NCBI RefSeq assembly: GCF_022605725.1
Contig: NC_065549.1
Location: 2,790,001 to 2,854,000 of the forward strand
Direction: 5' to 3'
Length of the DNA stretch: 64,000 nucleotides
From: Anthonomus grandis grandis
Taxonomy: Eukaryota; Arthropoda; Insecta; Coleoptera; Curculionidae
The notes below the pieces were generated by a model. The model was not told the origin of the DNA, searched no databases, and worked only from the letters and a program-made list of their open reading frames with translations. Shown here one piece after another: positions 10,559-22,560 of the stretch. Every line of letters starts with the position of its first letter. Position 1 is the first letter of the stretch. The position numbers were made by a program, and so were the translations under genes.

Positions 10559-11880
10559 TAAATAACACTAGAAGTCTTAATTTTGTTGCTACGTTGCTAG
10601 CGCCACGAAAAATGTGAAATGTTCACGCGGTTTCCGAGCATGTTTACATCGCAAGACTTAAACTTAACAAGCAGTAAATTCGCATGGAAATATGAATAAG
10701 TTTCTTAACAAAAGAAAGAGGATTAAAGTTGCCATGTAAACTGAGTCAGAAGGTACGTCAGTTTTGGTACTCTTAGCTCTTGCTACATAGCAGCAAAAAA
10801 TCTTAAAATTCAAGGCTTGTAATATTATTACACTGTGTGTGTTAAACTATAGGAGGAAAAAAAATTTTGCAAAAAAATTATTTAACACTTCTCAAGTAAA
10901 TTGACTTAATACCTATTTCAGTATTTTGTTCTAAAAATACAGGACGTTGAAAATGACTGGTTTTTATAACGGTATACAAAACAATAAATACGAGAATAGT
11001 AGTAATCAAATTGAATATATATAAAGAATGTTTACTAAGTAATTAATTTTAAAAAAATTATTGTGATCGAAAACAACTAAAAAAAAAATTAATTGCATTT
11101 AACTTTACGATAAAAAATATGCCTCAAAATCCTTATAATTGCAAATAAAATTCAAATAAAAAATAATATTGAGGCATTGTTGATTCTCACAATTAACCTG
11201 ATATTTTTCTCTCAAAAATTTACCAAAATATGTTTCGTACAAATTTTTCAATTATACAGTTTAATTTCTAATTACCCTTATAAGCTCGAGAAATTCTTCC
11301 TCTAGTGAGGAAAAAAAGTACCTGCTAAAGTAGTAAAACTGTGCCTAATTGCCGCATCAAAACGAAAGATTTAATGGACGTGTGACGGTTATTTTTGTTT
11401 TATGTCATCAGAAATAAACGAGGGTTGACGTATGAGAAGAAGTAGGAGGAGGGCTGAGGGGGGGCGAAAAGGGCCCGTTTCCTGTTTCTGTGTGGTGCCA
11501 AGCTGTCTGGTCCCAACCACGTCTGTCTTTTGTTTTCTTTAGAAACGGTTTTAACATATTGAACGATCAGATATATGGGGAAGAATTTAAATAGATAATT
11601 AATGGCCAGCCACCATTTTGTTTTTTTTTTAATTGTAAGGCCCCAGTTTGATTATGAGAAAATTTCGTTGGTTTGAGTGTGTCTACTGCAAAAACGTGCT
11701 GTAAAATATCTCCCGTCGATTTTTTACTTGAGTCTGCTTCTTTGATGCATAGATCTAACAACCGAAGCATTACATGATGGTAAATAAACATGTATAAATT
11801 TTTTTGGTTGAATTTCAACTATAAATATCGGATAAGATTTCCGCATGATACACGTTAAGGAATTTAATAATATGCTTATG
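10559..11880. other. 1.3 kb without recognisable gene
   Basis: AT-rich sequence with no supported coding region. A G-rich patch at 11430-11482 (GGAGGAGGGCTGAGGGGGGG) stands out against the AT-rich background. The minus-strand frame at 11567-11818 has no motif I recognise. Confidence 0.4.
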
Positions 11881-12600
11881 TTTTATTCACGTTATAGATT
11901 TTTTTTATCACCTATAATTTTGGTAAAAAGCATTTTTTTCTCAGGCAATTATTTTTTGCAAAAAAACAATTTTTTTTTATTAAACCTACCATTACCCCCC
12001 CACCCACCCCACAAAACTTATCAGTTAAAAATTGTTTTCAAAAGTCACTGTTTTCCAAAATAATACGCATGAGTAACAGCGAGTTTTGTCGTTAATATCT
12101 AATCTAATAACACAGTTTGTTTATTTAAATTTGATATAATTATGTATACGTATATTAATAAATATTTAATACAAAAACAGTACTATTAGATTGGATATTA
12201 TTGACGAAAAACGGTGATTTTTCAAAAGAATTTCTTAGTAGGTAAATGTTTGGGGTGGGTGGGGACGGTAAGGGTTGTATTGATGAAAAACAATGTTTTT
12301 GCAGAAAAAATATATTCAATATTTAATTTAATAACACTGTTTAATTAAATTTCATAAATATATAAGTATTTAGTTATTATTAAATTGTACATTGTGGGCG
12401 AAAAACAGTGATTTTTCAGAAGAATTTCATCAAATATTTGAGTTGTGGTAATCGAGTTTAAAAAGGAGATATGTAAATTCCGTGTTATTTTTTTTAAATG
12501 CCGAAATGTTCTCCCTTTTATAAACAGAATCGTATATGATATCCGTATATTTTACAGTTTCATGAATATATCTTGACTATATACCGAAACCAAAAATTTA
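11880..12600 (+). repeat. Dispersed G/C-tract foldback repeat, copy A
   Basis: One of three related copies (others 15590-17420 minus, 46920-48240 plus). Order: TCAGGCAATTATTTT, a poly-C tract CCCCCCCACCCACCCC (11994-12010), AT-rich centre with TTTAAATTTGATATAATTAT, then GGGGTGGGTGGGGACGG (12252-12268). A second AT-rich half follows, ending in a TTATAAACAGAATCGTATA segment near 12520. The C-tract and G-tract halves are partly complementary, so each copy can fold back. Confidence 0.65.
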
Positions 12601-12880
12601 CTAAAAAATCGTTAAAAATATATATTTAACAAATATGATGTGTTTCTTGGGAAGTATTCAATTAATAAATGCGTATTTCACTCGTTCATCAATTACTATT
12701 AAATTTTTAATACCCACAATTCTATCATGTATATACCACAGTAAGGAGATATTTATTTAACCATCTTCCACTGATGTTTAAAAAGACTATATCTTATTAA
12801 TTATTATGATAAAAGTTAAGAAATGTATGTGAGATTGAGAAAACTTATTGATAAATAATTTAAGTATTGCATATTTTATG
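12601..12880. other. AT-rich interval
   Basis: Nothing supported. Short open frames lack motifs. Confidence 0.35.
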
Positions 12881-13336
12881 TTAATGCTTCTTTACTGAGA
12901 TGTGGATGTAAATATTAATAAAAAAAAATTGTTTGGTTTCCATTAGAGTGTATTTTTGTTGTTTTCTTTTACTGGGTAATCCAATATTTTTATGATAGCG
13001 TGTGTTTCTACACAATAAAGCCTTATTATTTAAGTTAAAACAGATCAACTTATATAGAGCATATTTCACTAGTTGAGTTTTCCCTTTAAAGGGTGAGATA
13101 AACTCCCTTCTTATAAAACAGCCCAGGGGCTTGTTTATGGTAAAGTTTCCATAAACTTCGAGAAACTTTCTCGAAAGATACACACAGTCTCCCATAGTAA
13201 ATTTATTGAAAATGGAAATTCGCTTTATAGTTAAATTTGAAAAATGTTCAGATGCCAGAATGTCTGTGCCCAACAAAACATGTGGTCTTGCCTTAACGAC
13301 CTTACGTACGTGCTTCTCGTGGTATTTTGGGCCCAT
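12881..13336 (-). CDS. Unidentified 151-codon open frame
   Basis: A 151-aa open frame is long for such AT-rich sequence. It starts MGPKYHEKHVRKVVKARPHV and contains a moderately structured middle (GDCVYLSRKFLEVYGNF) and a basic Cys-containing C-terminal part. I do not recognise a family, see no signal peptide or membrane segment, and cannot show splice sites or a promoter. It lies between a foldback repeat and a dead mariner, so a transposon-derived fragment is as likely as a host exon. Confidence 0.25.
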   Translation of the reverse strand: MGPKYHEKHVRKVVKARPHVLLGTDILASEHFSNLTIKRISIFNKFTMGDCVYLSRKFLEVYGNFTINKPLGCFIRREFISPFKGKTQLVKYALYKLICFNLNNKALLCRNTRYHKNIGLPSKRKQQKYTLMETKQFFFINIYIHISVKKH

Positions 13337-13549
13337 TGTGAAACTGAATATTATTTTAAAGAAGAATTTTCGAAGTTTTCCCAGAAACCATTAATCAAAG
13401 AATCTTTCGGTATTTTTTCGGTAATTCGATCTTTTTTTTTCTGTTAGGTGGCAATTGTTTTTGCCGAAAAAAAACGGAAGTGTTTTGTTTAACGGGTGGG
13501 TGGGGTCCGGTTTTATGACGGAAGTAGGTTGCTCGCTGTTTTGACCATA
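13337..13549. other. Spacer with G-rich motif
   Basis: Contains GGGTGGGTGGGG at about 13495-13506, similar to the G tracts of the dispersed foldback repeats; probably a small relic of that family. Confidence 0.4.
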
Positions 13550-13551
13550 TA

Positions 13552-15434
13552 CAGGGTGTTTTTTATATATTGCGACAAAATTCAGGAACGTGTTCTTTGG
13601 ACAAAAATTCACAAAAAAGTTCCTATAAACATAGGTCGTAAACCTTTTAGATTTTGAGCTACAGGGTGATAAAGTTTTAACAAAAAAATGTTTTTTTTTT
13701 TCGATAACTTAAATACCCCTGTAGATATTTGTCCAAAGATTGGTATGCAGGGTCTGTGTATCCAGAGCCATTTACCAACATACTTTTAACATTTTTATGT
13801 TCTCCAGTTGCATGTGTGCGGGTTTTCCGCTGAATACTTTTAAAAAGAAAAATGGTACGCCACTGGTTTTTCTTGTACTTATTAAAAAATATTTTTAAAT
13901 TCCCCGTTTTATTTGCAATATTTTTGATCCCTTGGACTTTGTCCGTTAGATGCACGGTTTTCGCACAAAAAATTAAAAAACATTTTTCTACTTTGACTGA
14001 TCGCTAAAATGTATTTTTTCTATGATCGTTATAAAAAGTAAGTTTTTTTTAAAATTTTATTTAAAATTTCATTGTAGTTCATAATATGTCTTTTTATGTA
14101 ACATGTTAAAAAAGTGACATATGAGTAACGTCTTAATATTTCACGCTTCCAAAATCGCGAAGTAGCCTGTGAACATAATTTTTTTTAACGTAACTACCGA
14201 CAACGATAATCACATTCTTGTTTAAGAGTTTAATCTTTTTACCACATTCTTCCTCTGCCCTCGATAAAGTTGATATTTGTAAGATTTTGTGATATTTTAA
14301 ATTTTAAATCATAGTCACTGTCCGTCAGTTGGCAAGATTAATTTGTTAAAAAAATGGCTAACAATAATTACCCGAATCGTGTTATCCCTCATCACTCCAT
14401 GTTTACGCGTTTACACCAACGTCTAAGTAAAACCGGCAGCAACTCCTCAAATGGAAGAACAGGTGCTCAATGAATTCGAGGAAGATCTCACCACAAGCAC
14501 TAGGAAAATTGCTCAGACGGTACACATTAGTAACTTTACAGTTTGGAATATTCTTAAAAGAAACCTTTTATACCCGTATCATATTCAGCGGGTGCAGGCA
14601 CGGCTTTGTGTCGTTGGATGCAAGAACGCATAAGGCAAGATGCACCGTTTATAAGAAAAATACTTTTCACCGATGAGGCTAATTTCTCCAGGGACGCAAT
14701 TATGAACTTCCACAATAACCACATATGGCATTATGAGAACCCACATGCTGTGGCAGAAAACCGTCATCAGCACCAGTTTTCACTTAATGTATGGGTCGGC
14801 ATTATTGAAAACTTTCTCATCGGTCCATTTTTTTTACCAGCAAGGTTGACTGGACAAGTGTATCAAGAATTTTTTGAAAATGAATTACCAGCGATGCTAG
14901 AAGATGTCCCCATTCAGCTGAGACAGCAAAAGTTTTTTTTTACATGACGGTGCTCTAGCCCATTTTAGTTTAGTGGCTCGGCAGTATTTCGATATTACGT
15001 ATCCAAATCGTTGGATAGGTCGAGGAAGTATTCACCCTTGGCCCCCACGGTTTCCCGACTTAAATCCGCTGGATTTTTTTTGTGGAGCCACCTTATCCTT
15101 AAAACACTGGTTTATAGAAATCCAATTGTAATCGCATTATAACGTCTTGTGACATAATTCGGCAGACACCTGGAATTTTTGAACGTTTCCGCCAATCAAT
15201 GCGACGTCGATTAGATGCTTGTATTGATGTTGGAGGAGCACACTTTGAACAACTTTTGTAAAAATACTAATATAAATTAATTAATAAAAATTGTATTATT
15301 TATTATTAAAATTGAATAAACTAAAAAAAAACGAATAATTACTAGAATAAAGAAAGTCTAATCAAATCTGAGCAACATGTCCATGGTTTTTAATGAATAC
15401 GTTAAGTTTGTCGCAATATATAAAAAACACTCTG
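13552..15434 (+). mobile_element. Mariner-like transposon (defective), TA target duplication
   Basis: Left end CAGGGTGTTTTTTATATATT, then GCGACAAA; the right end is the inverted TTTGTCGCAATATATAAAAA followed by ACACTCTG. TA flanks both ends (13550-13551, 15435-15436). The length of 1883 bp suits an autonomous mariner-like element. The transposase inside is broken, so the copy is dead unless supplied in trans. Confidence 0.88.
14354..15260 (+). pseudogene. Mariner-like transposase, degraded
   Basis: DDD-type transposase of the Tc1/mariner superfamily. It begins MANNNYPNRVIPHH at 14354. A helix-turn-helix part (STRKIAQTVHISNFTVWNIL, about 14490-14555) is followed after a frame change by the catalytic domain. 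The first Asp is in FTDEANFSRD (about 14668); the second is in MHDGALAHFS after a poly-T frame break near 14935; the third is in PRFPDLNPLDFF, 36 residues after the second. C-terminal RRRLDACIDVGGAHFEQLL ends at 15260. At least two frameshifts are visible, one in the T run at 14933-14942. Confidence 0.82.
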
Positions 15435-15589
15435 TATATCTTTAAAGTTATTAGAAAAATTGATATAGTCGGATTATATGTGAAATTATAAGAAATTTGA
15501 TGGGTCACTTGCATAATTTCCTTGAAGAGTTTTTGAGTTATAATTTAGTTTTATAGTTTAATTATATAATCAATTATATACGAAAATGT

Positions 15590-17420
15590 TTTTATGTACC
15601 TATTGAATTGGGATACTATGTCAAGGTATATTTAGTAAACTGTAGAATATACATACAGGGTGATTGATGGTTGATGGTACCTTAGACGTTTACGAAGAAC
15701 GGAAATTCATTTTTTTTTGAAAATTTGGCAACATAGGTTTTAGCTGATGATCTAACGATTAAAAATATTTTTAGCGATGCAGCGTTGCCGCTTATACCAA
15801 AAAGTAGTAGCAACTGTGTTATTTTAAATGAAATACCCTGTATATTTTTTTATTTTCCGATCCGCTATCACTTTATGATTAGTTCTGTATAAAGTGTTCC
15901 TATACCTATCTTTAGTGGTTTTCGAGAAATGAATTATTCTCTTTATATTTTGACGAAAACATAGATCCATAAATTACGTTTATAATTTCAAGGTTCTGCG
16001 CGTTCCAGTGCCGTAGTAATACAAATTTATTTGGATCTATGTTTTCGTCAAAAAATAAAGAAAATAATTAATTTCTCGAAAACCACTAAAGATAGGTATA
16101 GGAACACCTTATACAGAACCAATCATAAAGTGATAGCGGATCGGAAAATAAAAAAATATACAGGGTATTCCATTTAAAATAACAAAGTTGCTACTACTTT
16201 TTGGTATAAGCGACAACGCTGCATCGCTAAAAATATTTTTAATCGTTAGATTATCAGCTAAAACCCAAATTGTTGCCAAATTTAAAAAAAATACAATTTT
16301 CCTTTCTCCGTAAACGTCTAAGGTACCATCAACCATTAATCACCCTGTATATCATACACGATTCTGTTTATAAAAAGGAAAAAATTTCGGCATTTTTTTA
16401 CTAAATATTTATATATAAAATTATATCAAATTTAAATCATTTAAATTAGATATTGAATATATATTTTCTGCAAAAACTTTGTTTTCATCACAAAACCCTT
16501 AGCCCCCCACCCACCCCAAACATTTGTCCAGTAAGAAATTCTTTTGGAAAATCACCGTTTTTTCGTCCATAATATCCAATTTATTAGCACTGTTTTTGTA
16601 TTAATATACATATATATATTTATATGAAATTTAAATAAACAAACTGTGTTATTTGATTGGATATTAAGGACGAAATCAGCTGTTATTCATGTCTATTATT
16701 TTGGAAAATAATGATTTTTGAAAACAGTTTCTTACTGGTAAGCTGTGAGGGGTGGGTGGGGGGCTAAGGGTAGGTTTATTGAAAAACGATGTTTTTGCAA
16801 AAAATAATTGCCTGAGAAAAAAATGCCTTTTAAGAAAATTATAGGTGATAAAAAAATCTAAAATTTTTGTAGCTATACTTTTCTCACATAACCTTAAAAT
16901 TTTCGAATAAAACCCTATTTTTTTTTTCGAAAGCGTACCGCTATAAAAATTGCGATAGTTGTACCATTTTTTATCGCAAATAAGTGGAAATTCAGTTTTT
17001 TCAAATAATGGGAAAATTGGGTATTTAAAAAAATTGTCAAGGGATTTACATAATTAGTCTTTCCATTCGATCACTATACCTCAGAAATGTGATAAAATGA
17101 CCCCGATATTACATATATGCCACTGTGTAGGATACGATATAGTTTTCATACACGTTTATATCGTATAGTGCAATAATCGAATATCATAGACAAAAAAAAT
17201 CTAGAAAAAAATTGGAAATGCAATATATCAAATAAGATATACAAATAAAAAAAAACTCAAGATTACAAATTTACTCAAAACTAAAGAAGGATAAACAAAT
17301 AAAATTTATTTTGGAAAAATGCAGTGGTGTACTTTTTTTTATTAAATAATATTTACGATAAATCCCTTACGGACGCCATTCGTAAAAATTACTTTTTTTC
17401 CTTGTACGTCGAAAAATGCG
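15590..17420 (-). repeat. Dispersed G/C-tract foldback repeat, copy B (inverted, split by MITE)
   Basis: Minus-strand copy of the 11880 and 46920-48240 family, interrupted by the MITE at 15656-16347. C tract CCCCCCACCCACCCC at 16503-16517; G tracts GGGGTGGGTGGGGGGC and GGG at 16749-16770. The outer part at 17040-17400 (GGATTTACATAATTAGTC, GGATACGATATAGTTTTCAT, ACGGACGCCATTCGTAAAAA) is the inverse of 47040-47360. Confidence 0.7.
15656..16347. mobile_element. 692-bp palindromic MITE with TA duplication
   Basis: CAGGGTGATTGATGGTTGAT at 15656 is mirrored by ATCAACCATTAATCACCCTG ending at 16347. The arms run about 310 bp to a loop near 15970-16030, with a second internal TACCCTGTATA/TACAGGGTA pair. 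TA flanks both ends. Two related repeats (12510-12560 and 47400-47460) preserve the uninterrupted target, so this is a demonstrable insertion into copy B of the foldback repeat. No coding capacity; mobilised in trans by a Tc1/mariner-type transposase, by inference. Confidence 0.88.
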
Positions 17421-17770
17421 CGCTAATGCAGAAAACACTTCTGCAAATAAAAAAAATATATCTACATTGGCAGTAAAGTTATTTAAAAAATATCTAATTC
17501 TATTAAACGTATTTTATAAACATCTTGAAATAGTATATGATATACCATACCTAAACGTTTAACTTTTATGAAATAATAATTGTATAATATTACAGAAAAT
17601 AAACCTTCTTGTTAAACGTGAATAACATAAACATAATATTAAGTCTCTCAACGTATATTACGTGAACATTTATATATTTATCATTCCGATATTTATCATT
17701 GAAGTTCAACCAAAAATGTAGACCTGGTGTAAACCAAAAATAAACGTTTATTTAACTATCGTGTGTTGCC
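17421..17770. other. AT-rich interval, no gene
   Basis: No supported feature; leads into the degenerate satellite. Confidence 0.35.
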
Positions 17771-19030
17771 TGGGAATGCTGAAACACGTCAAATTATTCG
17801 AGCAACCTGTATATACATTTTCAAAGTTTTATGTCTGATTTTTAAGTTATGGACACTTTGTAAAATTCACAGGAAAATTTTCAATCTGGTTTTTTTTTTA
17901 AAACGCTGAAATAGATGATAAATAAATTTTCATTCGTTTGATCCTTTAAGGTTTTTTGGAAATAATTTTTTTTTTCGAAATTATCATTTTTTCTCAACCT
18001 CTTGCACATTTATTAAAAAATGCTGAAACATGTGTTTAGTCAAATTATTAAAGCAATTTGGATAAAAATTTTCAAAATTTGACTTTTTCAGAATCTTGAC
18101 TTATGGACACTTGTGAAATTTTTAGGACAAAAAATATTTTTTCAATGATTTACTTTTTCTCGTCACCCTGTACATTTAAAAAAAAAAAGCTAAAATAATT
18201 GTTTAAGCAAATAATTTATTTAATTTACATACAAATTTTCAAAATTGTATTTTGTTTGGTTATCGAATAATGGAGGTTTTGTGAAATTTTTTTTTTGAAA
18301 ATATTTTTTTTCTCAAAATCTCACTTTTCCTTAAAACCCTGTATATTTATTCGAGTGTTTTAGTAAAAATTATTTGGGCAATCTGTGTATAAATTTTCAA
18401 AATTGTACTTGTCAGGTTTTTGATTAATATTTATTAAAAAAATCACTTTTTTTCATCACCCTGTATATTTTTACAAAAATGGTAAATAATTTATTTAATT
18501 TAAATAGAAATTTTCTAAATTGTATTTGATTTGGTCTTCCAATAATGAAGGCTTCCTGAAATGTTTTTTTCAATTTCAATGTAATTTTTTTCTCAATTCC
18601 TTGTATATTTATTAGAAAACTTAGAAACATAATTCTAATTAAATAATTAAAGCCATTTGTATGTAAATTTTGAAAATTCTACTTTTATTTTTAAATCAGA
18701 GACACTTTGGGTAATTTTTAGACAAAAAATATTGTTTTCAAAAATTTACTTTTTTTTAGCCTCCTGTACATTTATATTTTCGAAAACGCTGAATTACGCG
18801 TCTAACCAAATAATTTATTTAATTTGAACACAAATTTTCAAAATTCAAGAATAATGGAGGTTATGTGAAATAAAAAAAAAATTCAAAAATCTCATTTTTT
18901 TCAACTCCTTGTATATTAATTAAAATTAATTAAAAAACGCTGAAACACGTATCTTGTCAAATTATTGGAGCAATCTGTATATAAATTTTCAAAATTAGGT
19001 ACACTTTTTCAAGATATTACCACACATTGA
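17770..19030 (+). repeat. Degenerate ~120-170-bp tandem repeat (family S1)
   Basis: About eight diverged monomers. Each has, in order, an AACGCTGAAACACGTGTC-like start, a TGTATATAAATTTTCAAAAT segment, TTTTTAAGTTATGGACACTT, and an end resembling CATCACCCTGTATATTTATT. Near 18170, 18330 and 18455 the CACCCTGTA word is the same as the termini of CAGGGTG MITEs. The family recurs as four well-conserved copies at 50583-51230. Confidence 0.7.
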
Positions 19031-19572
19031 AAATCATATCTCATCAACTTATCTAGACTTCTATAGGCCGGATAACTAAATTTCCAATAATTTCAGATTA
19101 ATATTTTAACGGAAATAAGACTTTCAAAGAAAAACAAAACACATACGCTGCAAAATTCGAGAAAACATCAAAGCGAAACCGCGGGGATATTAAACGATTT
19201 TTAATGTTCCGCCGGCCTTATTTGCTCCAGATCTATGAATTTGTCAACAAGCGATTAAGTGACAAATGGGTTCGGGGAAACGCATGGAGGGTCCAGACAT
19301 CCTGGAGCCATTATTATACCAGATACTCAACGATAAAAATGTCGATATCCCAGCACATCTTTACCAATAAATTTTATAAATTATTAGCTCGGACCATAAA
19401 AAATTTGAAAATTCCTCTCTTGATTAGAAATGCAAATCGAAATCCACGACCAGGAGATGTCCGAGGACCTTGAGATCCGAATCTGTAGCAGGTCGTGTTT
19501 TTTTGCATAATAATAAATGTTGCAACCGTGGTGTGATATATGGCTTGCTAATTATGTTTTTTTTTTATTCTA
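19031..19572. other. Interval with uncharacterised open frame
   Basis: Less AT-rich than its surroundings. An 89-codon plus-strand frame (19204-19473, MFRRPYLLQIYEFVNKRLSD) has no motif I recognise. A different plus frame around 19429-19487 reads MQIEIHDQEMSEDLEIRI and could be an exon fragment ending near AGCAG/GTCGTG. Neither is strong. Confidence 0.3.
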
Positions 19573-19573
19573 G

Positions 19574-19630
19574 ACATCATTATGAACCAGTAGATCTTGA
19601 AATTGCCATAGCAGCAGAATCTGCATAATT
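19574..19630 (+). CDS. Possible terminal exon of an unidentified gene
   Basis: A polypyrimidine tract (TTTTTTTTTTATTCTAG) ends at 19573 and is followed by a short frame reading HHYEPVDLEIAIAAESA and stop, then AATAAA near 19670. That is the layout of a last coding exon. I cannot place the upstream exons convincingly, although the frame at 19429-19487 is a candidate, and I do not recognise the peptide. It may equally be a retrotransposed or degraded piece. Confidence 0.3.
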
Positions 19631-20480
19631 TAAATCTCATAAAATGTAAATCAGATGCCATTTTTTTTTCAATAAACAACAAATGGATTTAAACTTCCCA
19701 CGCATATTTTCTTGATAGTTTCTAAGCTCAAGCGCCACCTCTCGGCGTCACAGCAAACTATAAAAAATCATTCTCAGAACGCTGTAACTGCCCTTGCGGC
19801 ACCTTCACCATTCTTACAGGAAATCTGTCATAGAACAAGTTGGAAGAAATCTGTAATTTTTCATGAACTTGAATCTTTTGACGTCAGTCGCTAGATGGCA
19901 CCACTGACCTAGGACTGTTATTATTATTATTATTATAATATGTAATTAATTATATTATTAGCACTTAGTAATGTTCCTGGCATATTTGGAGGGCAGTAAT
20001 GGCGCGAATTTAAATCATTAACTTTTTTTTAACAAGAGCTGTCTAATTAAGAATAAAAAAAATTTACATAAACTTTGCCCACATTAAATTGTAACTTGTG
20101 TTCCAATTAGCGTCGGCTCGCTTTGAAGAGCCGCAATGTTGTTTACCCGATCAAAATTAAGAGGTTTACACTTGCCCGTACTTATCCGTGTTATATTTAT
20201 ATATTTAGGAAAAATTCAAAAATCTGTTAAGAAGAAAAATTGAAAAAAATTAACTCTTTATACATTTCGTGCGTAATTTATTGGGAATTATAATGGAATC
20301 CTGAGAGACGTTGGAGTATTAAACCCTGAGGATTAAAGGCCGAAACGAACGCTTAAAAAAACGTTTGGCATCTAAGACGGCCATGGATATACGCCATTAT
20401 GAAAATTTTTACAGATCTGTCATTTTTACTCATAGACGTTTCGTTCTTTTAATAATAATAATTCACCTTGCAAATGTCCT
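19631..20480. other. Interval without a supported gene
   Basis: Contains a short (TTA)n stretch at 19918-19937 and a GATGGCACCACTGAC-type word common in insect intergenic DNA. No coding region that I can support. Confidence 0.35.
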
Positions 20481-22560
20481 AAATGACATAAAAATTGTTA
20501 TAAAAATTTTCAAAATGGCGGCTGAACAGTGACGTAATTTTTATATCCGCTCAGTGTTTTCCGAGATGACGTCATTGACACTTAGAACTGTCATCTGTCA
20601 TTTCTATGTCAAAAAATGGGTTGAATTTAAATCGCTGGTTTGTTTTTTTGGCGGTAATATAATAACAAGTCAGTTCGAAATTGTCGAAAATATTTTCTCC
20701 CTTTTGCTCTTTTTTTTTTTAAACTAGGCGTGGCATCATATTATGACATAAAATTTATCATTGCATTTCAGTCTTTCTCCTCCTCTTTTTCTTTTTCTAT
20801 TATACTTGGGAGTAGTAGTAGTAGTGGACGTAACGTAATCTGAGTTTACGACTTATTGAAGTTGGTCTTTTATTGATAATTTTCTCAGTAAAACTCTTCT
20901 TAGGTGAATAATTAAACTTAGAAGATACTTAAGTAATCTCACCATCACTATCTTTGTCCTTCTCTTCTTCCTCTTCGTCTATTGCACTGGAAGTAGTACT
21001 GGTAGACGTAAGATGACGTTCAACCGCAGTCTTGAAAGTGGGACCTGTCAACTGTCATTTTGACGTCGAAAGATGCCTGTAATTAACTTTTTTTTAATCC
21101 TGTAATAACTTTTTTTTATTCAGTGCCCTCCCTCTTTTGGGTATTTTATTGTATTGTTTCAAATTTGGACGTGGCATACATTGACATAGATATTATATAA
21201 TTAGTATTCTCAAAAAATCAGATGAGCGCCATCTCGAGTAGTGACTTCATACTTATATCATGATTACGTTCAGCCACCATTTTGAAAGTTAAAACTGTCA
21301 ATTATCGTTCTTACGTCAAATAACACTCAGTCAGGTTGAAAATTTAAGTTTAGGTGTGGCTCATTCAAAATGGCGGTTGGATACTGTGTCTAATATAATG
21401 ACGTAATTTTTATTTTAGGTTAATATTTTCCCAGCATTTCTACGTCAGTATATCTCATCAATTAGGTATTTTACTGACAGCTGTCAATGTCAAAAAATGC
21501 TTTTATTTCCATTAAAAAATTCTCCAAACTCTTATGTTTAGACTGGGGCGTGGTCAATATTGAACTCCAATAGACGATGGACGCCATCTTGAAAACAAAA
21601 AACAGTTGAATAAAGAACCGGAGTCTTTTGCTTTAGAAGCCACACCTTTAATATATAATTTATTTTTTTCCGAAAATGTCATTCACGACAGCCATCTTGA
21701 AAGTTGCAACTCGCAAGTGTCATTTCTACGTCAAAATAGCAACAATAAATCGGGTTAAACATTTTCAAAATAATCTGGCGTGGCTCATTCAAGATGACGG
21801 TTGGATACTGTGTCTAATATAATGACGTAATTTTTATTGCAGGCTAATATTTTCCCAGCATTTCTACGTCAGTAGGTGTCATCAATTAAGTTTTTTGACC
21901 TTCTACTGACAGCTGTCAACGTCAAAAAATGCCGTGAATACTTTTTTTTTATTTCCATTAAAAAATTCTCCAAACTCTTATGTTTAGATTTGGGCGTGGT
22001 CAATATTGAACTCAAATGGACGATGGACGCCATTTCGAAAACAAAAAACAGTTGAAAAAAGAATCGGAGTTTTTTGCTTTAGAAGCCACACCCTTAATAT
22101 ATAATTATTTTTTTTCCGAAAATGTCATTTACGACAGCCATCTTGAAAGTTGCAACTCGCGAGTGTCATTTCTAACAAACATTTTTAAAATAGTCTGGCG
22201 TGGCTCATTCAAGATGGCGGTTGGATACTGTGTCTAATATAATGATGTAATTTGTATTTCAGGCTAATATTTCCCCACCATTTTTACGTCGAAGGTTGAC
22301 GTGAATTAAGTTTTTTGACGTACTACTGACAGGTGTCAACGTCAAGAAATGCCGCGAATTATTTCTTTTATTTCTTGTAAAAACCCAAACTCACTATGAT
22401 AAGTCATTGTTTTTTTTCTTTAGGTTTGGGTGTTAACCTCAAATGGACGATGGACGCCATCTTGAAAACAAACATAACAACAAACGGATAGTTTTATACA
22501 GTTTTTTTTGCTTCACAAGCCACGCCCTTAAAATTTGAATGTCATAGTCATTCTTCAGTT
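20480..22560 (+). repeat. ~422-bp tandem repeat (family S2)
   Basis: Three good copies are anchored by CGGTTGGATACTGTGTCTAA at 21374, 21798 and 22218 (spacing 424 and 420 bp), with more diverged copies upstream from about 20480. Each unit contains a CAAGATGGCGG word, TAATGACGTAATTTTTATT, CTGACAGCTGTCAACGTCAA, ATGGACGCCATCTTGAAAAC and AGAAGCCACACCCTTAATAT. Palindromic TGACGTCA/CAGCTG-like words are dense. No coding content. Confidence 0.8.
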
